Below the pieces are notes generated by a model. That model searched no databases. It was not told the origin of the DNA and worked only from the letters and a program-made list of their open reading frames with translations. The translations under genes and the position numbers were made by a program. Positions 23,688-35,600 of a stretch of DNA of 64,000 nt are shown piece by piece. Numbering within the stretch: position 1 is the stretch's first letter; the number at the start of each line of letters is the position of its first letter. Source of the DNA: Pseudopithomyces maydicus (Eukaryota > Ascomycota > Dothideomycetes > Pleosporales > Didymosphaeriaceae); contig JANTUC010000004.1 in assembly GCA_026873275.1 (NCBI GenBank), positions 248,001 to 312,000 on the forward strand. Direction: 5' to 3'.

Positions 23688-24651
23688 TGTTCTGGAGGGG
23701 GGATGGTGGAGGAGAGTAAGAGGAGGGGAGGGGTGGGATCCTTTGGTATGGATTCTCAAGAGGGGGTTTGCTAGATGGATGGTAGATGATGTGATGGTAT
23801 ATGGTAGGCAGGTAAGTACTCTCTCAACGCAGGGAACTTTTCACGCTTCCAATACCAGTATATTAGAAGGCCCTTAGCGTACGCAAGTATCTCAGTGCCC
23901 AAGGAAGTAAGAAAAAGCTCGCAAGCCCCAAAATCCCGACGACCCAACCATCATTTTATTGAATCCGCCCCTCTCGGCGTTCCCCCTCGACGCCCGCTCG
24001 CTCATGAACTACACCCGTAAACAAACACACCTGCTTCAGCATGCGAGCCCAAGAACCCCTACAGACCATCTCGCTGATCAAGCAAATCCCACCCCCACGG
24101 ATCCATCCATCCCAAGCACGCACGCATGCACAACCTGAGCCGCCCATCCGCTCGGGAGAGACGAAAGAAAAAAATGCCTCTCTATACGAAGGATGGACAG
24201 TTCGCACCGGCAAAAGTGCTGGCAAAACATGGAGCTGGTGCCCCGCACTAGACGTAGTGGGATAGAGGGGTAGCTTGGGACCGGCAAATGTACCGGTCCA
24301 GGGCCGGGTCGTCGGCTTTTGAAATGGCGGCTCTTTTCCGTTGCCGACGACGGTTGCTAGTCTACAGTAGTCCATGTACGTACTGGCGGCGACCGACCCA
24401 CATACGTACCCAACCCCCACATCTCCCAGTTTGGTAATGTTTGTAGAAACTGCCTAGTAGGTAGGGAACATGCTTGATGCAGAATTCGATGGGACATGCT
24501 ATATATATACTATATACTATATACTATGGATGCGTATGTACCAAAACAAAGTACCGCCGAATGCTAACCTACGTGCAATTGCAAAGCGTCCGAAGACAGC
24601 CAAACGCCAAACACCATCGCTATGCCGCAACATGTACAGTATGTCCAACGC
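23688..24651. other. Intergenic: dehydrogenase promoter and FAB1 3' region
   Basis: There are 964 bp with no supportable gene. The section 23900-24420 has CA-rich and GC-mixed low-complexity sequence. A TATAC-type microsatellite lies at 24500-24527. The FAB1 terminator and the upstream region of the dehydrogenase gene must lie here. Confidence 0.45.
24500..24527. repeat. AT-rich microsatellite (TATAC/TATAT units)
   Basis: The tract is a run of TA dinucleotides followed by three near-copies of TATACTA. It is a simple repeat just beyond the FAB1 stop codon. Confidence 0.7.
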
Positions 24652-27600
24652 TCAGATCCTCGTAGCGGCTTCCAATTTCTCCATATCGCCGCCCTCAACC
24701 TCCATCATCTGCGGTGTTGAGCTCCCTGGTCCTGGCTCCAGCATGATCGTCTTACGACTGCCTATGAGGGCACCTCCCATCACCCTTCCAGAGAATTGGT
24801 GCCAGCAGTTTGGCGCCTGTAGAATGTACTTGTCCATGGCGCTCCGGAAACGATTGCGGTAGTCTCTTGGCGAGGTGATGGTGGGCTTGTTCTTGCCACG
24901 ATCCTTGATCCATGATTCGAGTTTCTTATCCCAAGTGTAGGTACGGATGCAATCTATTCGAGTTAGCGGATAGGTTCTAGCGGATATGAACATTTCAAGG
25001 AAAACTTACCAATAATTCCGACGATGATCTCGTGGTTCTTATCGTCGAAACCAGCCATGAGACTGTAATCCATGACATTGTTCTGAGAAAGGAAGAGCGT
25101 ATCATTCCAAACACTCGCTTTGAGGAGCTTCTTCGTGTGCTCACGAACGAAAATCGGAGTCTCGCTGTAGATGATGTCTACCAAATTTTCATCGAGAAGC
25201 ACCTCATCCCTCTCACCAGTAGACTCGATCTTGCGGTTCCGCATGCTGCCCTTAAGATCGTATCGCCGATTGGGCTCCCGGTCGTAGAACAAGTTCTCCA
25301 TAACAAGCATGTACCAGTCAAAGTCGCGACCGGTGGGGGTCTTGATCTGGACCTGGAAAAGGCCAAACATCTTGGCTATTACAGACGGCAAGCCTTTGAA
25401 GAGATTTTGATGTGTGAAGGCGAAGTAGTTCGGCGCGAAGCGGAAGAAGGCTTGCACCTCAATAGGCGACAAGCTCTTGAGCACAAAGCGGTCGTCAAGC
25501 GTCTTGAGAAAGATCGACTTGGACTTTCCACCTTTGGAATCCCACTTGGAACACCGGGAAAGTGACTCTACGAAGCGATCTGCAACACCACATTTGCGGC
25601 GGAGAGCATCGAAGGATTGAGCATAGAAGATCTTACACTGCACCCTGACACCTCGGTTGTTGAAACTGTACCTAATGTTACTGTTTGACTCGTGAAGCAG
25701 ATTGCGTTCAATAGATGCTTCCGAATCTTCAAGACTAATGGCTCCTTTCTCAGAAGCGACTGAGTTACCGCGGAAGGCTTGAAGCTGAGTGACATAATGG
25801 GGCGCGGAAAGCGCCAGTGCAATAATAGAACTGGGCTCATCTTCCCGAACGATGATATCAGAATCCTCCCAGACGTGCTCTATCGGAGCGAATGGGTAAT
25901 CTAGAGGGTCCCAGCCACTCGCCGACCGTTCGGACCAAAAGCTCGTCAGCATCTTCATCAGGGTAGTCTTCTCGTGCTTCGGTAGTTCAAGGGAATTGTC
26001 CAACTGAGAATCGGTCATGGACAAGATATCGGAGTCAGGGAGCGGTACGTCCTCCGGTGCAATTTCAACGTCACTCATGTCGTTGTCAATGTCTGATGGA
26101 GGATGGCTCGGAGTTGGTGGCTGGCTTTCCTCCTGACTTTCCTCAGTGCGGTTAGGATTGTTATCCCTGAAATGGCGCTCTTCGACTGGAGATTGCGAGG
26201 CAGGTGTCTCTCCAGGTGTCTCTGTCAAAGTACTGTCTTCGAGTGTGCTATTATCCATGCTAGCACGAGCTGGAGAATTTTGAGGCTCTTCATCTGATGG
26301 ACTGTGTTCCTGTACGGCTTCATGTACGTCTTTGTAAACCTCCACGATTGGCTTAGACGATGCAAGTGGATAGGCCCGAATCCGCCGGTTGCGTTCATTT
26401 CGCCGTTCACGCATCCTCTCCCTTTGAAACTCACGTGAGAGTTGCTCGAAATGTTCTGCAAGTTTGGTGACCTTTGAGGCTTCTTTCTGGCTTCTGAAGA
26501 TGGGTATCGAACGTGGTATCTTAGATGTGGATTTTGATTGCTTGAAGGCGCCCAGTGACAATCTATCAGCAATTCGATCCATCGCTTTTGAAGCGTCACC
26601 CCCTAGTTTTTTGCTAGGTTCCAGGGGTCTGATCGACACGGTTCCCTGTGGAGGGCTGGGACTCTTTGGAATACCGCCAGGCTGTGATTGCGTCCGTGTC
26701 AGTGTAGTGGGCCTTATATGTGAGCCAGTTTCGCGACGGATAGTCTCTACTAAGCGAGGTATCTTGCTCTCCAATGTACTGCCTGCAGGATACAGAGGTG
26801 TGGGTGATGTAGGCATCGCCTCAATAGCATCGGCAACACTCTTGTCGATAGGATCTACTCGGGGCAAAGCTGTAGGTGTTGGTGAACCCGGTCCCAATGG
26901 GTCCTGTTCTGGAGACAGGGTCGGCGTCTTCAAAGGGTCTTCCTCTGGTTTTGCAGGGGTGTCCGGGACTTTTGAAGACGTAGCTAGATCAAGATGCCGC
27001 ACCTCATCTCGTTCGAGAGCATCGATAGGTGTGGGGGCCGGTAGAAGCTGCTCTGGTGTCGGGTTGCTCGCCGCGGGTGTGCCCTCTTGTGTTTGTTGGG
27101 CCTCACCCTCTGATGGTACGTTGCCTTGGGAATGGTCTTCCTCTACCACAGAATTCAACATATCACGCGCACGCTCCGGTGACATGCTCGAAGGCATAGG
27201 TGGCAATGCAAGGTGCTCACCCTTCTCATTACTTGCCGGCTCTTCCGTGTATTCAGAACCCTCTTCTACGGAATTTAATGAGCTGGTAGACTCATCGCGC
27301 TCCAAGAAGAGCTTCTTCAGCTGCAAAGTTGCCAGTCGCCTAATGTCCTTTTCGGAGGGGAAGTATTGTTGCTCAAATTCGACAAACGTTTCGTCCCACG
27401 AAATGGCCTTCTCTTGAATCGCACGAATAGCTCTGTTCATGGGAATGATCTCGTAATATTTCGAGTTCATATACTTGTTTTGCAGTTTGGATTTCAACCA
27501 CTCGTGCTCGTCATTGGCGCGTTTCATCAGCTTCTCGACCTCAGTTCTGCACAATTCAACTTTCTCCGGAATGACGCTCTCCACATGTATGCCCTTAATG

Positions 27601-30600
27601 CGTGAACGAACTGATGCCATGAATTTATCAAGCCTCTCTTCGATTTTGAGGTACTGATCATTCTTCAAGCGAAGGTCACTGTCTACTTTCCAAGTAACGA
27701 TAGGTCGGGGCACAGTAACCTCGTACAGAGAGACCGGGTCATGCTGAACGCGCATGGCTGCATTAGCAAATCCGAAGTACCGAACGTGATCTTTGTGAAT
27801 ATCATGCGGACACAGGCCAGCTCGTGGATGCAACTGACTACTCCAGAAAGTCAACTCAAGGTACTTCGCAAATGAGTACTTCCAAGTGCTGTCGGACATG
27901 GGAATGACTTGTGTTTCTTGTCCGCATACCCGGCAGCAGCTCCACATCAATATCGTGCTCTGTAGACCTTTGATTTTCGATGGGTATTTCTGCACAATGA
28001 CACTCATCTGTCCCTCGCCATGTACATATTGCCGTGAATGGTCTACCATCCGGCGGTTGCAACCATCTACCTCGCAAAGCGAGTTCGCTCCGTGGCATAT
28101 GTCCTCCACGTACTGACCCAGCGTGCAGTCAGGGGTGAACCCGTCGTCAAAGTCATGCTCTTGGTAAAAGTTCAGTGCGATGATGTCTGGACCTATGCAT
28201 GGCGTAGAATAGGCGGTGTTGACAACACTGTAGAGAACTGCAATCTTTTGGTGATTGAACGGATCAAACAATTCCACGTTAGTAGCCAGATAAGCCTCCC
28301 ATTGACGCTTTTGGGTTTTATAGTTGTGCAGCGCCTTATCGTACTCCGACGCATGCACCGCGTGCAAGAACTCGCGTACTTGCTTTGGTGCTTGATCGAC
28401 AACGCCATGTACCATTTCGGGTTGTACAAGCTTGAACTTTTGCGGAGTGACTTCGGATTCCGTATCAGTAGTAGCATATCGGTCTCGTAGTTGCTTCAAA
28501 TGACCAAGCTTTTTCTCGTACTCGCGAGCTTGGTTGAGTAGGTAGGGTTGCATGAATTTGACAAAAGGCGATGCTGACAGTACTTTCGTGCGGTGGTTCT
28601 CGACCATTTCGCTGTAGAATGACGGAGCAGGTGCCTCTTGTGGCACTTGTAGAGCAAGATCGGTCAGCTCAGAGTTGTCACCCTCGTTCGGAGGGGGTTG
28701 AGTCGAGGGGTCAGTATCCCCAACGAGGCTTTTTGTACCATGTCTAAGACAGACGCGTCTCGATTCGAATCCAATGAACCGCTATTCGCAGTAGAAGGGA
28801 TGAGAACAAATTCGTCTCGCATCAGACAAGTCTCGAGCTTGAGATTGTACACCACGTAACACATAAACTCTGTTATACGCTTTAGCCTCGCCAAGTTCTT
28901 CATTTCGTCTCCCCGCAAGGCTATGGTGCAGCCTAAATCAGGCTGGCAGCCGGACAAGAAAATGTAATTTCGTTTCGCGTTCCTGTGGACATATGTCTTG
29001 ACATCGAAGCTTCCACTTCGGCCTAAGCGAGACGGATCGGCCAGTTGATCCACGGAAGATACTGGCTTGGCTTGAGTGCATCGAGCGACCGCATTCAATA
29101 CCGTCTCTTTGACGTTTGAGACGACAGAGATGCCGGCCTCTTCGATGAACTCCAGTGCAAGCCCGGAGACGTTGCGGTGAACAAGGAGAACATTTGGCTT
29201 GAGAGCAACAATGCGGTCCACGAGATTTCTGAGATATTCTCTTTCCTGGGCAATGACAGGATCCAGACTCATGAAGTGCGTCTGATGACGTGCATACTCC
29301 AGAGCAAATGTTATTATCAGAATTTTTGGATGGGCGATGTTGCGAGGCATACTCTTCAAGGAAACATTCTTGGAGAATATGACGCCAGATACATAGGACG
29401 TATCGCGTGGTTTGCCACCAGGAATCTTCTTAAGTTTGATATAGTGTCGTATGTCAATGTCGTCACCGCGATGGAGATCTGGATTGACATCGTCGGTACA
29501 TTGCAGTAGTATGGGAACAAGCGCCCTTTCCCAACTGGAGGAACGTGATATTCCAGCATCTTGCAGCAATTGCTTCAGTAATACCCTGACATGCTCCAAA
29601 CTGGCCTGGTTTAGTTCAATCTGCGGAGCGTTCCCGCCCTGCATCGATGCGCTTCGAGTGATCTTGGATGCAGACGGTGGCGTTGGAGATGGCTTGAACA
29701 CTTGTGGTTGCGGGCTGGGGGAAAGTCCTCCGAATCCAGCACCGAAAGGCTTCAACAGGCTATTGCTCTTGGATCGCCTGGGAGAGGGTCTATGGGTAAC
29801 GCTGCTGACGCTCAAATTCCTCCGCTTCCGGTTAACATGGCGACTTGTGATGCTTACGTTATCGCTATCTCGCGCATGTGCACCGCCGAAAGTGTTTCTG
29901 TCCGTTTTACCTTTACCCTTTCTCATGGCAGCTAAGAGTCCGCCGATCCCACCTCTCTCACTTTCCATGCTTGCATGCGATGGTGAGTCAGCACGCAGGG
30001 TAGCAAAGATACTGGCTGGCTCATCATCGCTAGACCCTTCGTCCGACATGAAAGGGGCGAGGTCTGGGTCGATAATGTTATCATGGTGGAATGCAGGGAG
30101 CGCAGATCGACTTCGAGAAACTTCTGTATGATACTGATGGAAAGGTGGCCGGTCCTCATGGCGGGGATTGCGCATATGCTGATGGTGGTGGCGTTTGTGG
30201 CTGGATGAGCGTGGGCGGCCACTAAGTGAGCGCAGAGACCGGGAGGAGCTTGGTCGGGGAAGTTGGGGGTTAACTTCAATGACTGCGGATCTGCGCTTCT
30301 TCTCGCTACCTATTTTCCTTGTCATGGGGATACTGATAGTGGGAGTCCCGATCTTTGTATGGTCGCTTTCAGACGGATCGAATTGATCTGCATCCATACT
30401 TGTGTCGTTTTGGTCGTAAAGTGAGGCTAGATCTCCTTCGTCCGTATATTCAGAAGACTCGTCACCATTGCCTTGAATGATATCTTCACAGGGTTTGCAA
30501 ACCCGGACGTTTGTTGTTTGACCAAACATCTTGCCAGGCAAGATGGACGTACACTTGGAATCAAAAATCTGGCCGCACGTTCGACAATGATGCTTACGCC

Positions 30601-31842
30601 TGAAGGTTGAAAATGCATCTCCACAGTTGAAACAATCTTTCGCATTTTCATCCCTCATCCAATATTCTCGACCCAGAAGCTTTCGCGGGAACTCGGATGT
30701 GGGACCGTGGGGGATGGTGCTGGGCGGCCGCATAGCAGGGCGCTGCATTTCATCGATAGGAGCAACGCCGGGACTGCGAACCGTGGTACTGGTCATGGCT
30801 GAACTCAGACCATCGGACGAGGACATTCGCGATGGGTGAAAGCCGGGTAGGTGGGACGGACCAACTTGTACCAACGGTGGCCGTTTAGGTGCAGGTGCAA
30901 GCACAGGTGTCTGGGCCTTGGCTGTGATCTGTGGCACTTCAGTACCTTCGGATCCGTTACTCGAAAGGTCCTTGATGGCTTTGGGCTTGTATTGATTTTC
31001 TGTTCGAGATGTCACCCGAACGAGGTCATCACCCACTACATCCAGGGGAAACGCAGGGCCATGCTTCCCCCTCCCTCCTTCTACAAGCACCGCTTCGTCT
31101 TCGGTAGTATCGCTCTCCTGTCCGATCAAGTCAAAATCGCCCCTGTGCTGGCGGATCGGTTCAGAACGACCCGAAGGATAACGGGAGGACTCTCTACTTT
31201 TCGATGCCGTGGCGAGGCTACTCGAAGAATTGTTCTTGGGCGCTGTTTCCACAGAGAGCGTATCGCTGGGCTTGGACATGGTATTCAGTGGGCTGAGAGT
31301 AAAGGATTCGTCGTCGCGAGAGGGCCTGGGGTGTTCTATGGTGGATGTAATCGATGGCCTGGAACGCGTAGTGCCTAGAGATGACCTAGAGCCATTCAGG
31401 GACGGCTTCACAGACACGGCAGAGGCGGACACGGCCGAGTCGCGAGACGGAGGGAGCGGGTGATCTGCAAAAGTGGGCACAAGCGGTGACTGCAGCCTTG
31501 AAGAGGGCACCGAGACGACTACAGGCGAGGACACAGCGGTACCAGCGGGGCTCTTTGTGAGGGGCGGCTTGGTGGCCCCCTTGTTCTTTGGTGGTGCCCC
31601 CAGGCCGACCGTGTCATCGAGATGCTCGATGGCCGAGTCCCTGTTGCCGCCCACGGAAGCTTTCAGTCTGCTGTACAGGCCGCTCAGGCCACTCTGGACC
31701 ATATCGAAGCTCTTGGCATCGTTCGCTGTGGAGGCGGGGGCGGGGAGGTGAGGTCGTCAAAGGTGGTCAAGGCCTCGGAGCGCGATGCCGTGGCATGCAT
31801 CTGGTGGAGCGAGCCTGGCAGGGCGCGCGAACCTCTGGCCAT
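24652..31842 (-). CDS. FAB1: 1-phosphatidylinositol-3-phosphate 5-kinase Fab1/PIKfyve; two probable 1-nt frame breaks
   Basis: The gene is minus strand, with a long first exon 31842-25010 and a last exon 24953-24652, about 2378 residues after repair. Fab1 makes PI(3,5)P2 on endosomes and vacuoles. A FYVE zinc finger near residue 400 has CFNCGDAF and the RRKHHCRTCG phosphate-binding motif. A CCT/TCP-1-like domain spans about residues 700-1015. The PIP kinase domain is C-terminal, with FVLKSLS (ATP lysine), RRYDLKGS, VMDYSLM and, across the intron, VGIIDCIRTYTWDKKLE. Two frame losses occur in single-base runs. T5 at 28730-28734 separates the two long open frames; one added base gives VQKSLVGDTD. 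G5 at 31736-31740 separates the upstream MARGSRALPGSLHQMHATAS segment from NDAKSFDMVQSGLSGLYSRL. Without the second repair the start would be the ATG at 31702. The gene is divergent from the telomere-like gene. Confidence 0.92.
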
Positions 31843-32640
31843 GGTGATTCGTGGCTCACGGCTTCGTCGGGGGTGCTGGGTACGGGCTGCTCGAGAGGGC
31901 GAAGGGGTAACAGGGCGCGCAGCAGGCGTGCGTGGGCGGCATCAGGCACGGTCAGTCAGCGTCGTGGATGGGGTTGGTGTGGGCGGAGAGCGAGCGCATG
32001 GCCGGGCGTTGGACTGGGCAGTGTGCGGAGGAGAGGAAGACGGGGACGGGTCACTGTGGGCAGCTGTGGGGCGAGGGTACGTCCCGCAGTGGGCGGCAAG
32101 GCTGGCGGAAGGCGCGAGGATGCACAGCTCGAGGCAGCCCTCGTGGGTGGTGGTTTGGAGGCGAGGATGACGCAGCGGCCGTCTGTAAGCGGGCACCTCC
32201 GCAACGAACGCCGCAACGAACGCCGCATCTGCAGACGAGCAACGGTTTGCTCGACCACGCCTGTGCTGTCCACCCGACGCTGCTGCCGCCAAGCTGTGCG
32301 TGCAGGTGGTTGGAGTCACCGTCGTGGACCGCCGACTTTGGCGCTGCTGCCCCAACGTCGGCTCGGGGAAAGCACGCCTCGAACGCTGGAGAAGGCGCAT
32401 CGGACAGCGTTTGCATCCACCTCTCCAGCGCTGCCTGCAAGGAGGGGCCCAGGGCTCCAGCTAGGACACCCCCCGTGATACTGAATTATTACTACCTAGG
32501 TACATGGCAGCCAAACCCTTCAGGCCTTCATCTACTGCGTCTCTGCCGCCGTCTTCATGCCTGTTGCCCTCATTCTGCCTCTGCCGGGTGGTGCTGGCGC
32601 GCTACTTCTCGCATAATACGCGACGCGTCCGCGCGGGACC
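31843..32640. promoter_or_regulatory. Divergent promoter region between FAB1 and the TPP1-like gene
   Basis: There are about 800 bp of GC-rich DNA. Long open frames cross it on both strands (up to 296 codons on plus, 31588-32478), but they overlap the FAB1 5' end, are Arg/Ser/Gly-rich and show no motifs, so I treat them as by-products of GC content. Confidence 0.5.
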
Positions 32641-35600
32641 ATGCATCGCCTCTGGCTCCAGCAGGACATAGCACGCCAACTCGCACTGGCAAACACCTGG
32701 TTGAAGACACCTAACCGTACCGGGGATGACGAACACGCTGATGTCTACGAGTACACAGGTAGCTGCCTCCGCGTCGTCGTAGAAGCCCGTCGCACTCTGT
32801 CGTGTCTCCCCACAGCTAAGGTGCGCACTGTAGGGTCTTTGCCAGTTGCGGCCCGTCTTGAACCTGCCCAGGACGACCTCCTCACAGTGACCGATGGTGC
32901 CGTTACCGTTCGTGCGCCTTCCTGTCCCGCTTCTCTCCGCGCCTCTCTAGAGCCTCATCGTCCATTCACTGTACGCAAGTACATAATTCGCTATACGCCA
33001 TACGGCCCACCGCAGGAACGTCTCGGTATCGCCTTCTTCCTCGCCCACCCACACCCCGACCACAACGCTCACCGCGAGCCGCCCCGAGCATCTGCTGCTG
33101 CTCTCAAGCCGATCCACGTATGCGACCAGGTCCTCGCTGTTCTGACCGACTTGCGACAAACATTGACACATCTCGAACGTACACATCTCAGACAAATCAG
33201 AAGCACACTTGAAAAAACACAAAACATGCCACCACGGGACGATTCGGATGAAGAGATTGGTGAAGACGTCTCTGTGGTTACCCAAGCAGCATTCGGTACC
33301 CAGATGCCGCACCGGATACAAATTTCCAGCAAGACCCAGACAGAAGCAGTCCATGTCGGAGAACTCAGCGATCCTGGGAGGATGACTTTGCTTAAGCTGC
33401 TCAATCCTAGTAGACAAAAATCCCCGCAAGTTCACTCCGCCAGTAGATCAGGCGAATCGAACACGACTCAATGCCTTGACATTGAGCCACAGACTGTACC
33501 TCCACCATCTCACAAGTCGGAGTCTCCGCCCGCCCAAGTGAAGAAACCTCGCCACGTCGCATCCCGTGGCAATCCATCTGTTGCTTTATCTGCCGGCGGC
33601 TTTACGAGGACCTCTACAAGTCACGCATCGGACCAGAATGTGATGCGGCCCGAGAGTAGATTCCAGCCGACGCGCATGCCGCCTCTCTACCAAGAAAGCG
33701 ACACGACTAGCGAAAAGGCCTCATATATGGCTCAGAAGGTGATGAAGGTAACAGATGGGCGTCCAATTAATATAGAGGGTACCGAATCCGCTCCCTCCTC
33801 ATTGCCACAATCGGATATAAATATCTTGGATGACCCGGTGCCTGAATGGCTTAAAGACTCTTGTTATAAGAATAGTTGCGGAAGAGTGCCCAATGCGCAA
33901 GTCAGGTTATTGTCCAGTTGGCAAAAGCAGAGGGAGGGTACGAGCCATCGCTTTCCAGACGCAAATATACCCATCGATGTGCTCAAGGCACTCAAATCCT
34001 TTGGAGTCGATGCCGCAAGTTCTGATAGCGAATCTGCCGATGGCGAGTCTTCTGATGAAGAGGGCGGCATAGTTTCCAACGCGGTTTCACTGTCAGGCGA
34101 AAACGACATGCTTTCTGACTCAGATAGCACTGATGCAGTGTCTTGGTCGAGCTCTCCTTCTGAAAAGTCTCCAAAAAGGCGGTTTCGTCACAGTCCATCC
34201 TTGCCACCAGACTCCAGTCTCCCTAGTAAGAACGCTGGAAGTCAGGATGCGTCTCGCGAAGTTGTATCCGATCAACAAGATCAACACACAGCCATCGTTG
34301 AACCAGCTGTGGAAGGACAAACTGCGGATCTCCCTTCATCGCCCCCTGCGGTGCACCTTGATGACGACGTTGAGATGGAGATGGAACTAGATATTCCACG
34401 TGGATTGAATGACGGGCATCCCGTTCATGACCGTGGTATTCAACGAATTGATTATATCGTGCAAGTCAAGGAAACACCACTATCCAAGGGAAAAGACATA
34501 AGTACCACTTCCGCCATCAGCGCTCCTGCCGAGGGCCAGCAGCAAACCTCAAGCGGAACATCCAAAGATACTTCATCTACGTCCATTGTATTTTCTACGT
34601 ACAATGATAAGTCTTTCCAAAAGGGCGCCATTCCTGATACACTCGGAGCTCTATCGAAACCGTATGCAGCAAATCTGCCGTATAATAGTCAGCGAGACGT
34701 CGCAGAATCGGAGGATGAACACCATCTATATTCGGTCAACAACGCGTCTAGCTCACACGGCGAGATTGAAGATGTCGATATGCGAGATGTACACGATGAA
34801 GTTTCCCGTTCTCCTGGCCTGTCAAGCCCTCAGTCAGAACACCACCAACAACGAAGCCCGGTCTCTGCCGGCCCATCTCCACCTACTGTTCGCTTGAAAA
34901 ACGAGGTGGTGCCTGCCAAGCGGAAAATGGAAATTACACCTTCGAAGAACGGCCGTCGGCCTTCAAAAAGGAGAGATGTTAAGCTAGTGAAACTCCGCAG
35001 TAATTCACCGAAAAGGGATCGTTTTGCAGAACTGCTACGAGAAAAGGAGGAACATTTGCGAAAATTTACAGAGAAAGCGCGAACTCAGTCTATACACAGT
35101 GTACTCTCTGAGGACGCTGCTTCAGCAGCCCGATCCGAACGGTTGCCTGTTCACCGTGAAGCCAGCGCCGTAGTGAACGATACACCCGCAAGTGCTCCCC
35201 ACACCCCACAACTGTCTCAACAGAACCGCAAGCAGACACCGCATTCCACTGCAAAGAGAGAACACAACGTTTCACGTGGTACGGTGCCCGTGAAAGAAGC
35301 AGACAGCCTTAAACAAGCAGAGCTGATCAGACGTCCAACTGAAATTTCTCCTCGAAAAGACATGGATGTGGACAACGACAATGATGGTCCTGGTGATTCA
35401 GAGGCAGGAGCTGTGGATGTCGACATGACCGTAGCGGGTGCTAATGCAGATGAGGTGGTTTCAAAGGAGCCCATGCTCCGGGAAGAACAGAATGATACTG
35501 TTCAAGAATACATTGAGATTGATCACGCTAGGACCGACCATAACACGGCTAGTCATGTACAAGAAAACCTCCCACAGCGCCCAGCAGCGTCTTTGGCAAA

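Noticed and set aside
26464..27417. 317-codon plus-strand frame
   Set aside because: It is the antisense of the low-complexity middle of FAB1 and has no independent coding features.
31588..32714. Long plus-strand open frames of 260-296 codons over the FAB1 5' end and promoter
   Set aside because: They are Arg/Gly/Ser-rich with no motif order and are antisense to FAB1 coding sequence; GC-rich DNA gives long open frames by chance.
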